64,000 nt of DNA from JAGXRK01 sp963804005 (lineage in GTDB: Bacteria; Bacteroidota; Ignavibacteria; Ignavibacteriales; Ignavibacteriaceae), in contig CAWDOP010000012.1 of the NCBI GenBank assembly GCA_963804005.1, positions 1 through 64,000 on the forward strand, read 5' to 3'. Position 1 is the stretch's first letter, and every line of letters begins with the position of its first letter. The notes under the pieces were generated by a model, which ran no database searches, had not been told where the DNA came from, and worked only from the letters and a program-made list of their open reading frames with translations. A program made the translations under genes and the position numbers. Of the stretch, positions 18,386-26,519 are shown piece after piece.

Positions 18386-19069
18386 CTATCTGAACATTTC
18401 CTGGAACTTTGCATAATCTATAATTCTTAGTTTTGACCCTTCAAGTTCAACAAGTCCCTTTTTGGCAAAAGAGTGCAAAGTTCTGGAAATAGTTTCTCTG
18501 GAAGTGCCCGCCATACTTGCAAGTTCATGCTGTAAAGGTAATTCTTCTATTTCAATAGCACCTTGTTTGATTTTTCCGAAATCATCGGCAAGCTGCAAAA
18601 GAACCGTAGCAACTTTTCCTTCAGCATCTTTTAATGAAAGAGCTTTAATCTTCATGGAAGATGCGCGCAATTTGGTGGCGAGTTCCTTAAGAAGAGCAAT
18701 CGAAACATTAGGAAATTTTTTAAGAAGATCTAGGAATTCATTTCTTTGAATAATGAACAGCTTTGAATCTTCCATAGCAATAACATTTGCAGAACGAATT
18801 AATCCGTCCAAAAGAGCAATTTCGCCAAATATGTCAGATTTGTTCAGTATCGCAAGAATAACTTCTTTCTCGCCAATATCTGATCTAACAACCTTGACCT
18901 TTCCTTCTGCTACAACAATAAGTGCGTTTCCTGCATCCTTTTCTGAGAGAATTGTGAAATCCTTTTTATATGACTTAAAAATACTCACCTTAGCTATCTT
19001 GGATAAAGATTCTTCATCCAATTCTGAAAAGATAGGAACTTGCCTTAGAAATTCGACATAATTAGACAA
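18386..19069 (-). CDS. Crp/Fnr family transcriptional regulator
   Basis: DNA-binding regulator of 227 residues. The N-terminal cyclic-nucleotide-binding fold (residues about 10-125) has GEIALLDGLIRSANVIA in the position of the phosphate-binding cassette. A C-terminal winged helix carries LPLQHELASMAGTSRETISR as recognition region (about residues 175-195). There are no N-terminal Fnr-type cysteines, so oxygen sensing by an Fe-S cluster is unlikely. The start is TTG at 19069 with AAGG seven bases upstream. It heads the PHP-ribH operon and is divergent from the peptidyl-prolyl isomerase gene; it may regulate itself or that neighbour, but no operator was identified. Confidence 0.92.
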   Translation of the reverse strand: MSNYVEFLRQVPIFSELDEESLSKIAKVSIFKSYKKDFTILSEKDAGNALIVVAEGKVKVVRSDIGEKEVILAILNKSDIFGEIALLDGLIRSANVIAMEDSKLFIIQRNEFLDLLKKFPNVSIALLKELATKLRASSMKIKALSLKDAEGKVATVLLQLADDFGKIKQGAIEIEELPLQHELASMAGTSRETISRTLHSFAKKGLVELEGSKLRIIDYAKFQEMFR

Positions 19070-19283
19070 TTTTTTACCTTATTGAAAAAAAATTAAGTAA
19101 AAATATAGGCTCATAACTATCTAAAGTCAACTATTTAATGAGACGTTGATTTTAGTCATCTGAATGAAATTAAACCTGAAAAGTAGATTATTGCTATTGA
19201 AAAAACATTGCTTTTTAAGGGCTTCATGTCTATTTTTACCAACTTAAAATTTCAAAAAAATAAATTTTGGAGAAAAATTAATT

Positions 19284-21368
19284 ATGGCTATGATGGCCAA
19301 AATGAGAAGCCTTGCACCTGTCTTTATTTTAACTGTTGGTGTTGTATTTGTCCTCTTTATGGTAATATCTGATTCAAATGTTCTTGAAGCTTTGGGCGGT
19401 AGAACAAATGATGTCGGAGTAGTTAACGGCAAAGCAATAACTTATCAGGAATTCCAACAGGCATTTGAACAGCAAAGAGAAGCCAGGCAGAAGCAGACTG
19501 GTCAGGATCTTGATGAAGGACAGTATGAACAATTAAGAGATCAGGTTTGGGATGCTATGGTTACTAATATATTATTTCAGCAGTTGATAGATAGTTATGG
19601 ATTAACTGTATCTGATGATGAAATAAGAGAAATTATACTTGGAGATAATCCACCGGATTTTCTCAAACAAAATTTTGTTGATTCACTTGGGAACTTTAAC
19701 AGACAGCTTTATGAAGAAGCTTTATTTGATCCAAGAAACAGAGAGCCTTTAGTTCAGGCTGAAGAATATGTAAGACAGTCAAGATTAACTTCAAAGCTTC
19801 AAAGTCTGATATTTGCTTCCGTTACAGTTGGTGAAGATGAAGTGAAAAGAAAATTCATTGAACAAAACACAAACATAAATGTTGAATATGCTTTGTTTGA
19901 TTTGAATTCAGTTCCTGAATCGGATATTACTGTTGAAGAGTCAGACCTGAAGGCTTATTATGAAAAGAATAAAAATCTTTATAAGATTCAGCCTCAAAGA
20001 AAACTGAGATATGTTCTTTTCTCAAATCAACCTTCCGCTGAAGATACTATGATGGTTGTACGCAGCCTTGAAAATATTGTGAACAGGATGGAAAGCGACA
20101 CGATGGATTTCAAGGAACTTATAGAGATTTATTCTGAATTCCCTTATTCAAGAGATACATTTTCAGTTAGTTTATTGTCATCCGAAGTTGTTTCAGCATT
20201 AAATAAAACACAGGTTGGCGATGTTGTTGGTCCATATTCAACAAATCAGGGATATTCATTGTTCAAATACTACGGAACGGTGACTTCAGATGAAGTAATG
20301 GTGAGTGCTTCGCATATTCTTATAAACCAATTTGGTGATGATGAAAAGAATCTTGTACAAGCAAATAAACTTTATACTGAACTAGTTGCAGGAGCAGATT
20401 TTAGCAAAGCAGCAAAAGAGTTTTCACAAGACCCGGGAAGTGCTCAAAAAGGTGGAGAGCTTGGTTATTTCGGAAAAGGAATGATGGTCCCGGAATTTGA
20501 AAATGCAGTGTTCAGCGGAAAAGTTGGTGAAATCCAAAAACCAGTAAAGACCTCTTATGGATATCATATAATTAAGATTACCGATAAAGTTTCTAAAAAA
20601 TACATTGTTGAAAGAATAGTTAATCAAGTTAAACAATCGGCAGCAACTCGCGATAGAATGTTCAATTCAGCAAATGACTTTGCATATTTAGCAAAGAAAA
20701 ATGATTTTCTTAAAGAAGCTGAACTAATGGAATATAAAGTCCAGGAAACTCCGTTGTTTATTAAAACTACAACAGTTCCTGGAATTGGTGCTAACAAAAG
20801 ATTAATTGAATTTTCATTTGAGAATGGTCTCAACACAATTAGCGATCCGTTTAAAGTATTCAATGGTTATGTTGTTGTTCAGATGATGGAAGTTATCGGC
20901 GAGCACTTCAAACCTTTTGATGAAGTTAAAGAACAGATTCGTCCCGCTGTAGTAAGAGAGAAAAAGTTCTCTTTATTAAAAGCTAAAGCGGATGATGTAT
21001 ATAAAAAAATAAATGGCGATTTAAGTAAGGTTCCGCAATTTGCAGAGAATATTCAAATTCAGCAAACAGGAAACTTTACGCCGCAGGGAAATATTCCAAA
21101 TATTGGCAGAGATTATGCTTTCACAAATAAAGCTCTGGAAATTGATATGAATAAAGTCTCTGAACCGTTAAAAGGACAAAGAGGAATTTATCTTATGAAA
21201 GTTTTCGAAAGAACTCCTTTCGATGAAAATTTTTATTCGGTCCAGAGTACTAATCTCAGAAATATGCTATTGCAGGAAAAGCGCAGCAGATATGTTAATC
21301 AATGGATTGAAAAGCTAAAAGAAACTGCAGATATAGTGGATAACCGATATTTGTTTTATGGCCAATAA
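19284..21368 (+). CDS. PpiD/SurA-like peptidyl-prolyl isomerase, membrane-anchored
   Basis: Periplasmic folding factor of 694 residues. A single N-terminal membrane anchor (residues about 8-30) is followed by a SurA_N-type chaperone region (NGKAITYQEFQQAFEQQ, then VWDAMVTNILFQQLID). A parvulin (rotamase) domain lies at about 340-440 (VSASHILINQF, then FSQDPGSAQKGGELGYFGKG, then TSYGYHIIKI). Length and anchor match PpiD better than free SurA. The start has GGAG eleven bases upstream; two further in-frame ATGs follow closely. A strong terminator lies directly downstream. The expected role is chaperoning proteins leaving the Sec translocon on the way to the outer membrane. Confidence 0.92.
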   Translation: MAMMAKMRSLAPVFILTVGVVFVLFMVISDSNVLEALGGRTNDVGVVNGKAITYQEFQQAFEQQREARQKQTGQDLDEGQYEQLRDQVWDAMVTNILFQQLIDSYGLTVSDDEIREIILGDNPPDFLKQNFVDSLGNFNRQLYEEALFDPRNREPLVQAEEYVRQSRLTSKLQSLIFASVTVGEDEVKRKFIEQNTNINVEYALFDLNSVPESDITVEESDLKAYYEKNKNLYKIQPQRKLRYVLFSNQPSAEDTMMVVRSLENIVNRMESDTMDFKELIEIYSEFPYSRDTFSVSLLSSEVVSALNKTQVGDVVGPYSTNQGYSLFKYYGTVTSDEVMVSASHILINQFGDDEKNLVQANKLYTELVAGADFSKAAKEFSQDPGSAQKGGELGYFGKGMMVPEFENAVFSGKVGEIQKPVKTSYGYHIIKITDKVSKKYIVERIVNQVKQSAATRDRMFNSANDFAYLAKKNDFLKEAELMEYKVQETPLFIKTTTVPGIGANKRLIEFSFENGLNTISDPFKVFNGYVVVQMMEVIGEHFKPFDEVKEQIRPAVVREKKFSLLKAKADDVYKKINGDLSKVPQFAENIQIQQTGNFTPQGNIPNIGRDYAFTNKALEIDMNKVSEPLKGQRGIYLMKVFERTPFDENFYSVQSTNLRNMLLQEKRSRYVNQWIEKLKETADIVDNRYLFYGQ

Positions 21369-21390
21369 ATAAGTTCAAGAATATTTTTAG

Positions 21391-21427
21391 CCCCCAAATT
21401 GAGTAGTGATTTGGGGGTTTTCTTTTT
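21391..21427 (+). terminator. Rho-independent terminator after the PpiD-like gene
   Basis: Perfect 9-bp stem CCCCCAAAT/ATTTGGGGG (21391-21399 with 21409-21417), 9-base loop, then TTTTCTTTTT. Its position argues that the next gene starts downstream, at 21471, and not inside the hairpin. Confidence 0.9.
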
Positions 21428-21470
21428 AAAGTTTTGTGTAATTTTATACAAAACACTAAACAATTTTTAT

Positions 21471-22184
21471 ATGATGATGATCCGGACAATTATCCTTTTA
21501 ATATTTTTTGCTTCATCTGTTTATTCTCAGTATAACGGATATGATTTCGGCATCAGTTCAAGTTTAGTATATACGACTTCTGCAGATATCTATCTCAATC
21601 CCAATTCTACTGATCCTGTTGTTCGTAATCGCTCATTCCCGGTAAGTGATATAATAAATCCCTCAATAGAAATAAGATACAGGCTATCGGAACCTTTGAT
21701 AATTGGTGTTGGCACTGAATATATGGCATCAAAGCAAATAGGAAGAAACCTGATTGTATTCGAAGGTAACAACGAAATAAGCTTAGAAACCGAAGATGGA
21801 TTTATTTTTGTTCCAATAGAGTTATCATTGTACTATCAAATGCCTTTTTCAACTCAGAACTTTAAATTTCTGATGGGTGGCGGTGCCGGCTTTTATATAG
21901 GTGAATTTTCCCGAACGTTTGGAGATACTGAAATTTCTACACTAGAAAAACAAACTGCTTTCGGTGTGCACGTTTCTGTTTCTATGGAATACCTGCTTCT
22001 TGATAGAATAGGATTAAGATTTGAAATGAAATTCCGTGACCCGGAATTTAAATCTAAAAGTAAATACGATAAAGACGTTGTGAATTATAATGGTAACCTG
22101 ATCACTATTCTTCGCGATACGTTTGATACAAAAGTGAATGTTAACGGCGTTACTTTTATTTTTGGTGCAGCTTTCTATTTTTAA
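21471..22184 (+). CDS. Outer-membrane beta-barrel family protein
   Basis: Exported protein of about 237 residues. Three consecutive ATGs (21471, 21474, 21477) precede a signal peptide ending SSVYSQ; an upstream in-frame start at 21399 falls inside the terminator and is rejected. The mature part alternates short beta strands (YNGYDFGISSSLVY, PLIIGVGTEYMAS, FKFLMGGGAGFYIGEF, IGLRFEMKFRDPEF) and ends in an aromatic residue (FGAAFYF), as barrel proteins do. It resembles the OMP_b-brl/OmpA-like N-terminal barrels of Bacteroidota. No function can be assigned. Confidence 0.72.
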   Translation: MMMIRTIILLIFFASSVYSQYNGYDFGISSSLVYTTSADIYLNPNSTDPVVRNRSFPVSDIINPSIEIRYRLSEPLIIGVGTEYMASKQIGRNLIVFEGNNEISLETEDGFIFVPIELSLYYQMPFSTQNFKFLMGGGAGFYIGEFSRTFGDTEISTLEKQTAFGVHVSVSMEYLLLDRIGLRFEMKFRDPEFKSKSKYDKDVVNYNGNLITILRDTFDTKVNVNGVTFIFGAAFYF

Positions 22185-22238
22185 TTTGATTTTCAAACCA
22201 TTTCTATTAAATTCATTCCACCATTATTCAATCTGTTT

Positions 22239-22799
22239 ATGAAAAAGAAAATTATATACCTAACAGGATTTATGGCTGCCGGTAAGAGTACAATCGGACC
22301 AATACTCGCAAATACTTTAGGCTGGGATTTTAAAGATATTGACAGAGTAATGGAGCAAAAGGCCGGGAAGAAAATAACGCAGATCTTTAGTGATGAAGGT
22401 GAAATTTATTTCCGTGAGTTAGAGAGTAATACTTTGAAAGAATTATCTTTTCTTCATAATATAATTATTGCACTTGGCGGGGGAACAATCGCTTCAGATG
22501 AGAACTTAAAAGTAATTAAGGAAACCGGTTTACTGATTTATCTCCAATCTTCTCCGGAAGTTGCATACCGAAGATTAAGATTTAAACGAGATCGTCCCGC
22601 ATTATTGTTCGATGGTGAAGATGAACCAACAAAAGAACAGTTAACAGAAAGAATTAAAGAACTTTTAAGTAAAAGACAAAAGTATTATGAACAATCAGAT
22701 TTCATAATTGATACGGATACTATTGCTGTTGGAAAAACTGTAGATCGTTTAGCTAACATAATTAAGAAAGAAATAATTAGAGATGAAAGTAAAAATTAA
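22239..22799 (+). CDS. aroK: Shikimate kinase
   Basis: Phosphorylates shikimate at the 3-hydroxyl in the chorismate pathway; 186 residues. Walker A is GFMAAGKSTIG (about residues 11-21). The shikimate-binding DIDRVMEQ and RELES motifs follow, then ALGGGTIA and the lid region RRLRFKRDRPALL. The last 17 bases overlap aroB, so the two genes form a translationally coupled pair. Confidence 0.95.
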   Translation: MKKKIIYLTGFMAAGKSTIGPILANTLGWDFKDIDRVMEQKAGKKITQIFSDEGEIYFRELESNTLKELSFLHNIIIALGGGTIASDENLKVIKETGLLIYLQSSPEVAYRRLRFKRDRPALLFDGEDEPTKEQLTERIKELLSKRQKYYEQSDFIIDTDTIAVGKTVDRLANIIKKEIIRDESKN

Positions 22800-23886
22800 T
22801 CACAGTTTGGGTGCATATCCCGTTTATATTTTAAGAGAGAATTGGTCTGATTATTTTAAAAAAGAAAAAATATTTACAAACAGAAATGCATTTATTATTA
22901 TTGATTCAAATGTTTATAAACATTACCGGACTCATTTAGATAAGACCTTTAAAAAAAATTTTAATGTTTTAAATCTTTATAAATTTACTGCAAACGAAAA
23001 GAACAAATCATTTCAGGAATTAAATAAAATCCTTTCTGCGATGCTTAAAAGCCAATGCGACAGAAATTCACTTGTAATATCTGTCGGTGGAGGAATTACA
23101 GGAGACATATCCTCCTTTGCAGCAAGTATTTTTATGCGTGGAGTTGATTACGTTCATATTCCAACAACACTTTTATCTATGGTTGATAGTTCAGTAGGTG
23201 GAAAAACAGGAATTAACTTTAGTTCAGGTAAAAACTTAATCGGAACATTTTATCAGCCCAAAGCAGTTTTTGTTGATGTGATGTTTTTATCAACCCTCCC
23301 AATTAAAGAAATTAAATCCGGAGTGGGTGAAATTGTTAAATACTCTTTTCTATGCGGAAAGAGCAATAGATCTTTATTTAATAAAAGTATTAATAATATT
23401 TTAAGAAAAGATTTTTCCAACATTGAAAAAATAATTCACAAATGCATAAAGATTAAATCTGCAGTTGTTGAAAGCGATGAAAGGGAAGTAAAAGGAATCA
23501 GGAAAATTCTGAATCTTGGTCATACTTTTGCTCACGGAATAGAATCAGCCTCTGATTATAAGATAAACCATGGTGAAGCAGTTTTTCTTGGAATTATTAG
23601 TTCGCTATTCTATTCTTACCGTGCAAAACTTATTTCAGCAGAATATTTGTTCAGCCGTTTAATTAGTTTAAAACCAAATTCAGTTTTTCTCAAAAAATCG
23701 GTAAAATATATTTATCCTGAAAAGGTCCTTTTGAATATGTACAAAGACAAAAAAAATAAGAACAATAAAATCAATCTTGTCCTGATCAATAATTCCTGTG
23801 AAGTTATTATTGACTATCCTGCAAGAAGTACTGCTATTATAAATTCATTGGATGATATGGTAGTCTGGTTGAAGGAATCCGTTTAA
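22783..23886 (+). CDS. aroB: 3-dehydroquinate synthase
   Basis: NAD- and metal-dependent cyclisation of DAHP to 3-dehydroquinate; 367 residues. Seen: the NAD-binding VISVGGGITGDISSFAAS, IPTTLLSMVDSSVGGKTGIN, the metal-binding Glu in SGVGEIVKY, and His in NLGHTFAHGIE and INHGEAVFLG. It begins inside aroK. The C-terminal part is rich in Lys and Asn, like the rest of the window. An inverted repeat follows the stop by five bases. Confidence 0.96.
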   Translation: MKVKINHSLGAYPVYILRENWSDYFKKEKIFTNRNAFIIIDSNVYKHYRTHLDKTFKKNFNVLNLYKFTANEKNKSFQELNKILSAMLKSQCDRNSLVISVGGGITGDISSFAASIFMRGVDYVHIPTTLLSMVDSSVGGKTGINFSSGKNLIGTFYQPKAVFVDVMFLSTLPIKEIKSGVGEIVKYSFLCGKSNRSLFNKSINNILRKDFSNIEKIIHKCIKIKSAVVESDEREVKGIRKILNLGHTFAHGIESASDYKINHGEAVFLGIISSLFYSYRAKLISAEYLFSRLISLKPNSVFLKKSVKYIYPEKVLLNMYKDKKNKNNKINLVLINNSCEVIIDYPARSTAIINSLDDMVVWLKESV

Positions 23887-23891
23887 AAAGA

Positions 23892-23923
23892 ACTGTCGAG
23901 AGTGAGGGCATACTCTCGACAGT
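23892..23923. repeat. Perfect 12-bp inverted repeat downstream of aroB
   Basis: Arms 23892-23903 and 23912-23923 (ACTGTCGAGAGT/ACTCTCGACAGT) with an 8-base loop. It lacks an adjacent T-run on either strand, so it is not a standard terminator. It could be an operator, an RNA-processing hairpin or a weak terminator for aroKB. See the small ORF beginning 27 bases downstream. Confidence 0.7.
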
Positions 23924-23949
23924 CAGTGTGTCATTTTTGGAGGGATGCT

Positions 23950-24027
23950 ATGCTTAAACTATTTCAGCCTTTATTTTGCAACTTAAGTGCCAGTACCACC
24001 TATTGTGAATATCTTATAAAAACTTGA
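23950..24027 (+). CDS. Candidate 25-residue small ORF with a strong SD
   Basis: ATG at 23950 with GGAGGG five bases upstream, the strongest SD in this region, opens a 25-codon frame ending TGA at 24025-24027. The peptide (MLKLFQPLF, then a Cys/Ser/Thr-rich part, then YLIKT) has no recognised family. It lies between the aroB inverted repeat and nadA, which starts 65 bases further on with its own SD. It may be a leader peptide or chance; there is no coding statistic at this length. Confidence 0.2.
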   Translation: MLKLFQPLFCNLSASTTYCEYLIKT

Positions 24028-24092
24028 ATTTTTTATAAAAAATAATACCTCAGGTAAATTTTACTTGTAATTTCGTCATAAGAAAGGATTAA

Positions 24093-25046
24093 ATGGACGT
24101 TAATTCAATGGAAACAGGGCTTAAATCTGAACTGAAAGAAAAGTTAAGACAGCTTAAAATTGATCTAAATGCTGTGATTCTAGCTCATTTTTACCAGGAT
24201 TCTGAAATTCAGGATTTAGCTGATTTTGTAGGAGACAGTCTGGAACTAGCTAGAAAAGCTAAAGAAACAGATGCTGATGTTATTGTGTTTGCCGGAGTTC
24301 AATTTATGGTTGAAACAGCTAAAATTTTGAATCCGCATAAACTAGTTCTTCTGCCTGACCTTGAGGCAGGATGTTCACTTGCTGAAGGCTGTCCGCCAAA
24401 AGAATTTGAAGCTTTCCGGAAAGCTCATCCCGATCATATTGCTATTACGTACATTAATTGTTCAGGAGAAGTAAAAGCATTGAGCGATATTATTTGTACA
24501 TCAAGTAATGCAGAAAAAATTATTAATCAAATACCATTAGATAAACCAATTCTTTTTTCACCGGATAGAAATCTTGGAAAATATCTCATCAAAAAAACGG
24601 GAAGGAAAATGCTTCTCTGGGATGCGAGCTGCATTGTTCACGAAACTTTTAGTGAAAGAAAACTAATTGATTTGAAAATTAAAAATCCTAAAGCAAAAAT
24701 AATTGCTCATCCGGAATGTGAAGAAATATTGTTGGCTCATGCAGATTTTATTGGATCAACCAGTAAATTGTTAAAGTTTGTTCAGGAAGACGAGTCCGAA
24801 AGTTTTATTGTTGCAACGGAAGTGGGAATTATTCATCAGATGATAAAAGCTGCCCCGCATAAAAATTATATTCCTGCTCCGCCTGAAGATAATTCCTGTG
24901 CCTGCAATGAATGCCCTCATATGAAGAAGAACACACTTGAAAAATTATATTTATGTATGAAGAATAAATATCCTTCAATCGAAATGGATGAAGATTTAAG
25001 AAAACGTGCGTTACTTCCAATCGAAAGAATGCTGGAGATGAGTTAG
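24093..25046 (+). CDS. nadA: Quinolinate synthase A
   Basis: 4Fe-4S enzyme condensing iminoaspartate and dihydroxyacetone phosphate to quinolinate in NAD synthesis; 317 residues. Conserved segments: LAHFYQDSEIQDLADFVGDSL, FMVETAKILNP, the cluster-cysteine regions (YINCSGEVKA with ICTSSNA; CACNECPHM near the C-terminus) and HPECEEI. AAGGA stands before the ATG at 24093; a second in-frame ATG at 24108 is less well placed. No nadB or nadC is in the window. The tail is adjacent to a degenerate dispersed repeat. Confidence 0.96.
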   Translation: MDVNSMETGLKSELKEKLRQLKIDLNAVILAHFYQDSEIQDLADFVGDSLELARKAKETDADVIVFAGVQFMVETAKILNPHKLVLLPDLEAGCSLAEGCPPKEFEAFRKAHPDHIAITYINCSGEVKALSDIICTSSNAEKIINQIPLDKPILFSPDRNLGKYLIKKTGRKMLLWDASCIVHETFSERKLIDLKIKNPKAKIIAHPECEEILLAHADFIGSTSKLLKFVQEDESESFIVATEVGIIHQMIKAAPHKNYIPAPPEDNSCACNECPHMKKNTLEKLYLCMKNKYPSIEMDEDLRKRALLPIERMLEMS

Positions 25047-25070
25047 GGTGAATTCCAAAACCTATAAAAT

Positions 25071-25101
25071 TGATCAGCGAAAATCCGCGTAATCTGTGTT
25101 A
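25071..25101. repeat. Half-copy of a dispersed ATCCGTGT-type repeat
   Basis: About 30 bases with the pattern ATC(A/C)G.G..AATCCG, then AATCTGTGTT, in the spacer between nadA and the histidine kinase gene. It matches the right arm of the element at 57271-57341 at 20 of 28 aligned positions (my count by eye). Confidence 0.5.
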
Positions 25102-25136
25102 TAAGCATTCTATTCTGCAATAATTTGGAGTATTCT

Positions 25137-26345
25137 TTAATCTTTCTTCAGCATAATCTTAAAAGTTGTACCTTCACCGGCAACAGAACTTTTAACGAAT
25201 AATTTTCCGCCGTGATAACCTTCGATAATTCGTTTTGAAAGACTTAATCCTAAACCCCAGCCGCGCCGTTTTGTACTATAACCGGGACGAAAAACATCTT
25301 TTCTTCTCTTTAAATCAATTCCCTTACCGTTATCTGCTAATTCAATTTCGACATTTTTGTTCGAGTCAGAAATGCTGATGTCTATTTTCCCATTTTTGTT
25401 CTCAATCGCATCGAGCGCATTCTTCACTAAGTTTTCAAGCACCCACTCAAATAATTCTGAATTTAAATTTGCTTTTATATTATTATCGCCAGTTACACTC
25501 AGTTCAACAGACTTTCCCATTTGAGGCAGCCTGCGGTTAAAATAATCTGTTACTTTTTTAGCTTCTTCAAAAACATTATGTTGTTTTAATTCGGGAGTAG
25601 AACCAATTTTTGAAAACCTGTAAGTGATCCTGTTCAACTTTTCAACATCATCATTAATTTCTTCACTTATATCTAAAACCTTATCTGGATCTTTATAATT
25701 AAGCTTAAGCATTTCAAGCCAGCCCATTAAACTTGAAATTGGAGTTCCGAACTGGTGTGCTGTTTCTTTGGCCATACCAACCCAGATATTACTTTGTTCG
25801 CTTTTCTTGATATGACTAAAACCGATATATCCTATAATTATGAATAAAGCTGCAATTGTAATTTGCAGGTAAGGATAATATTTAAGCTGGTTAATTAATT
25901 CAGAATCACCGTAATGAATTTTCTGAAGCACTATTGAATCTTCGTAAGTAACAACAATAGGCGGATGAATTTCATCCATTTCTTTAATCAGATTTGAAAA
26001 GAATTCTTTTAATTCTAAATCATTTAAAGTTGTGTCATACTTTACATTTCTTGCATCGGATTTGTTAAGAAAGTTAAGATCTTCTTCACCTACCGTAATG
26101 ATCATTGGGAAGTCAATAGGCTTTATGATATTATCAAAAAGAAAAGTTATATCTGCATCGGGATTTGTAGTATTTGCAATGTACTCAATACCTTTAGCAT
26201 AAAGCTCAACTATCTGCCTTTCCTTTTCCTGAAGTTTTGTAACCAGCGATTGAGTGTAATAAAGCGTTCCCCCTGCGATTACGAGCGCAATAAACAGGAG
26301 AATTATTTTTAAGTTAACAGAAGCCGGACCGCCAGACATTTTCAT
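25137..26345 (-). CDS. Orphan sensor histidine kinase
   Basis: Membrane sensor kinase of 402 residues. One N-terminal membrane helix (about 11-29), a periplasmic sensor segment of roughly 120 residues without a named fold, and a second helix (about 155-172) precede the kinase core. The H-box is unusual but readable (ETAHQFGTPISSLMGWLEML). The ATPase has the N-box (LENLVKNALDAIENK), G1 (ADNGKGID) and G2 (GWGLGLSLSKRIIEG). There is no response regulator beside it, so its partner is encoded elsewhere. AGGTG precedes the first ATG; MKMSG has a second possible ATG two codons in. Confidence 0.92.
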   Translation of the reverse strand: MKMSGGPASVNLKIILLFIALVIAGGTLYYTQSLVTKLQEKERQIVELYAKGIEYIANTTNPDADITFLFDNIIKPIDFPMIITVGEEDLNFLNKSDARNVKYDTTLNDLELKEFFSNLIKEMDEIHPPIVVTYEDSIVLQKIHYGDSELINQLKYYPYLQITIAALFIIIGYIGFSHIKKSEQSNIWVGMAKETAHQFGTPISSLMGWLEMLKLNYKDPDKVLDISEEINDDVEKLNRITYRFSKIGSTPELKQHNVFEEAKKVTDYFNRRLPQMGKSVELSVTGDNNIKANLNSELFEWVLENLVKNALDAIENKNGKIDISISDSNKNVEIELADNGKGIDLKRRKDVFRPGYSTKRRGWGLGLSLSKRIIEGYHGGKLFVKSSVAGEGTTFKIMLKKD

Positions 26346-26463
26346 ATAAACACCTAAAAAGTTAAGATTTATCTATACATAAAATTAGATAAAAGTATAG
26401 CAATTTCCAGTGAATTAGAATTGAATTACTTCTTTTACTATTTAAGTCAGATTGTAGTATGAT

Positions 26464-26493
26464 AATAAAAACGCCACGGTGTTACATGTGGCG
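26464..26493 (-). terminator. Rho-independent terminator after purA
   Basis: On the minus strand: stem CGCCAC/GTGGCG (26493-26488 with 26477-26472), 10-base loop, then TTTTTATTATC. It lies 27 bases beyond the purA stop codon. Confidence 0.8.
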
Positions 26494-26519
26494 CTAAGTA
26501 AATAATATTGTAGGAATTT

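Noticed and set aside
23892..23923. Inverted repeat after aroB as a terminator
   Set aside because: No T-run follows on either strand, so it is kept as an unexplained inverted repeat.
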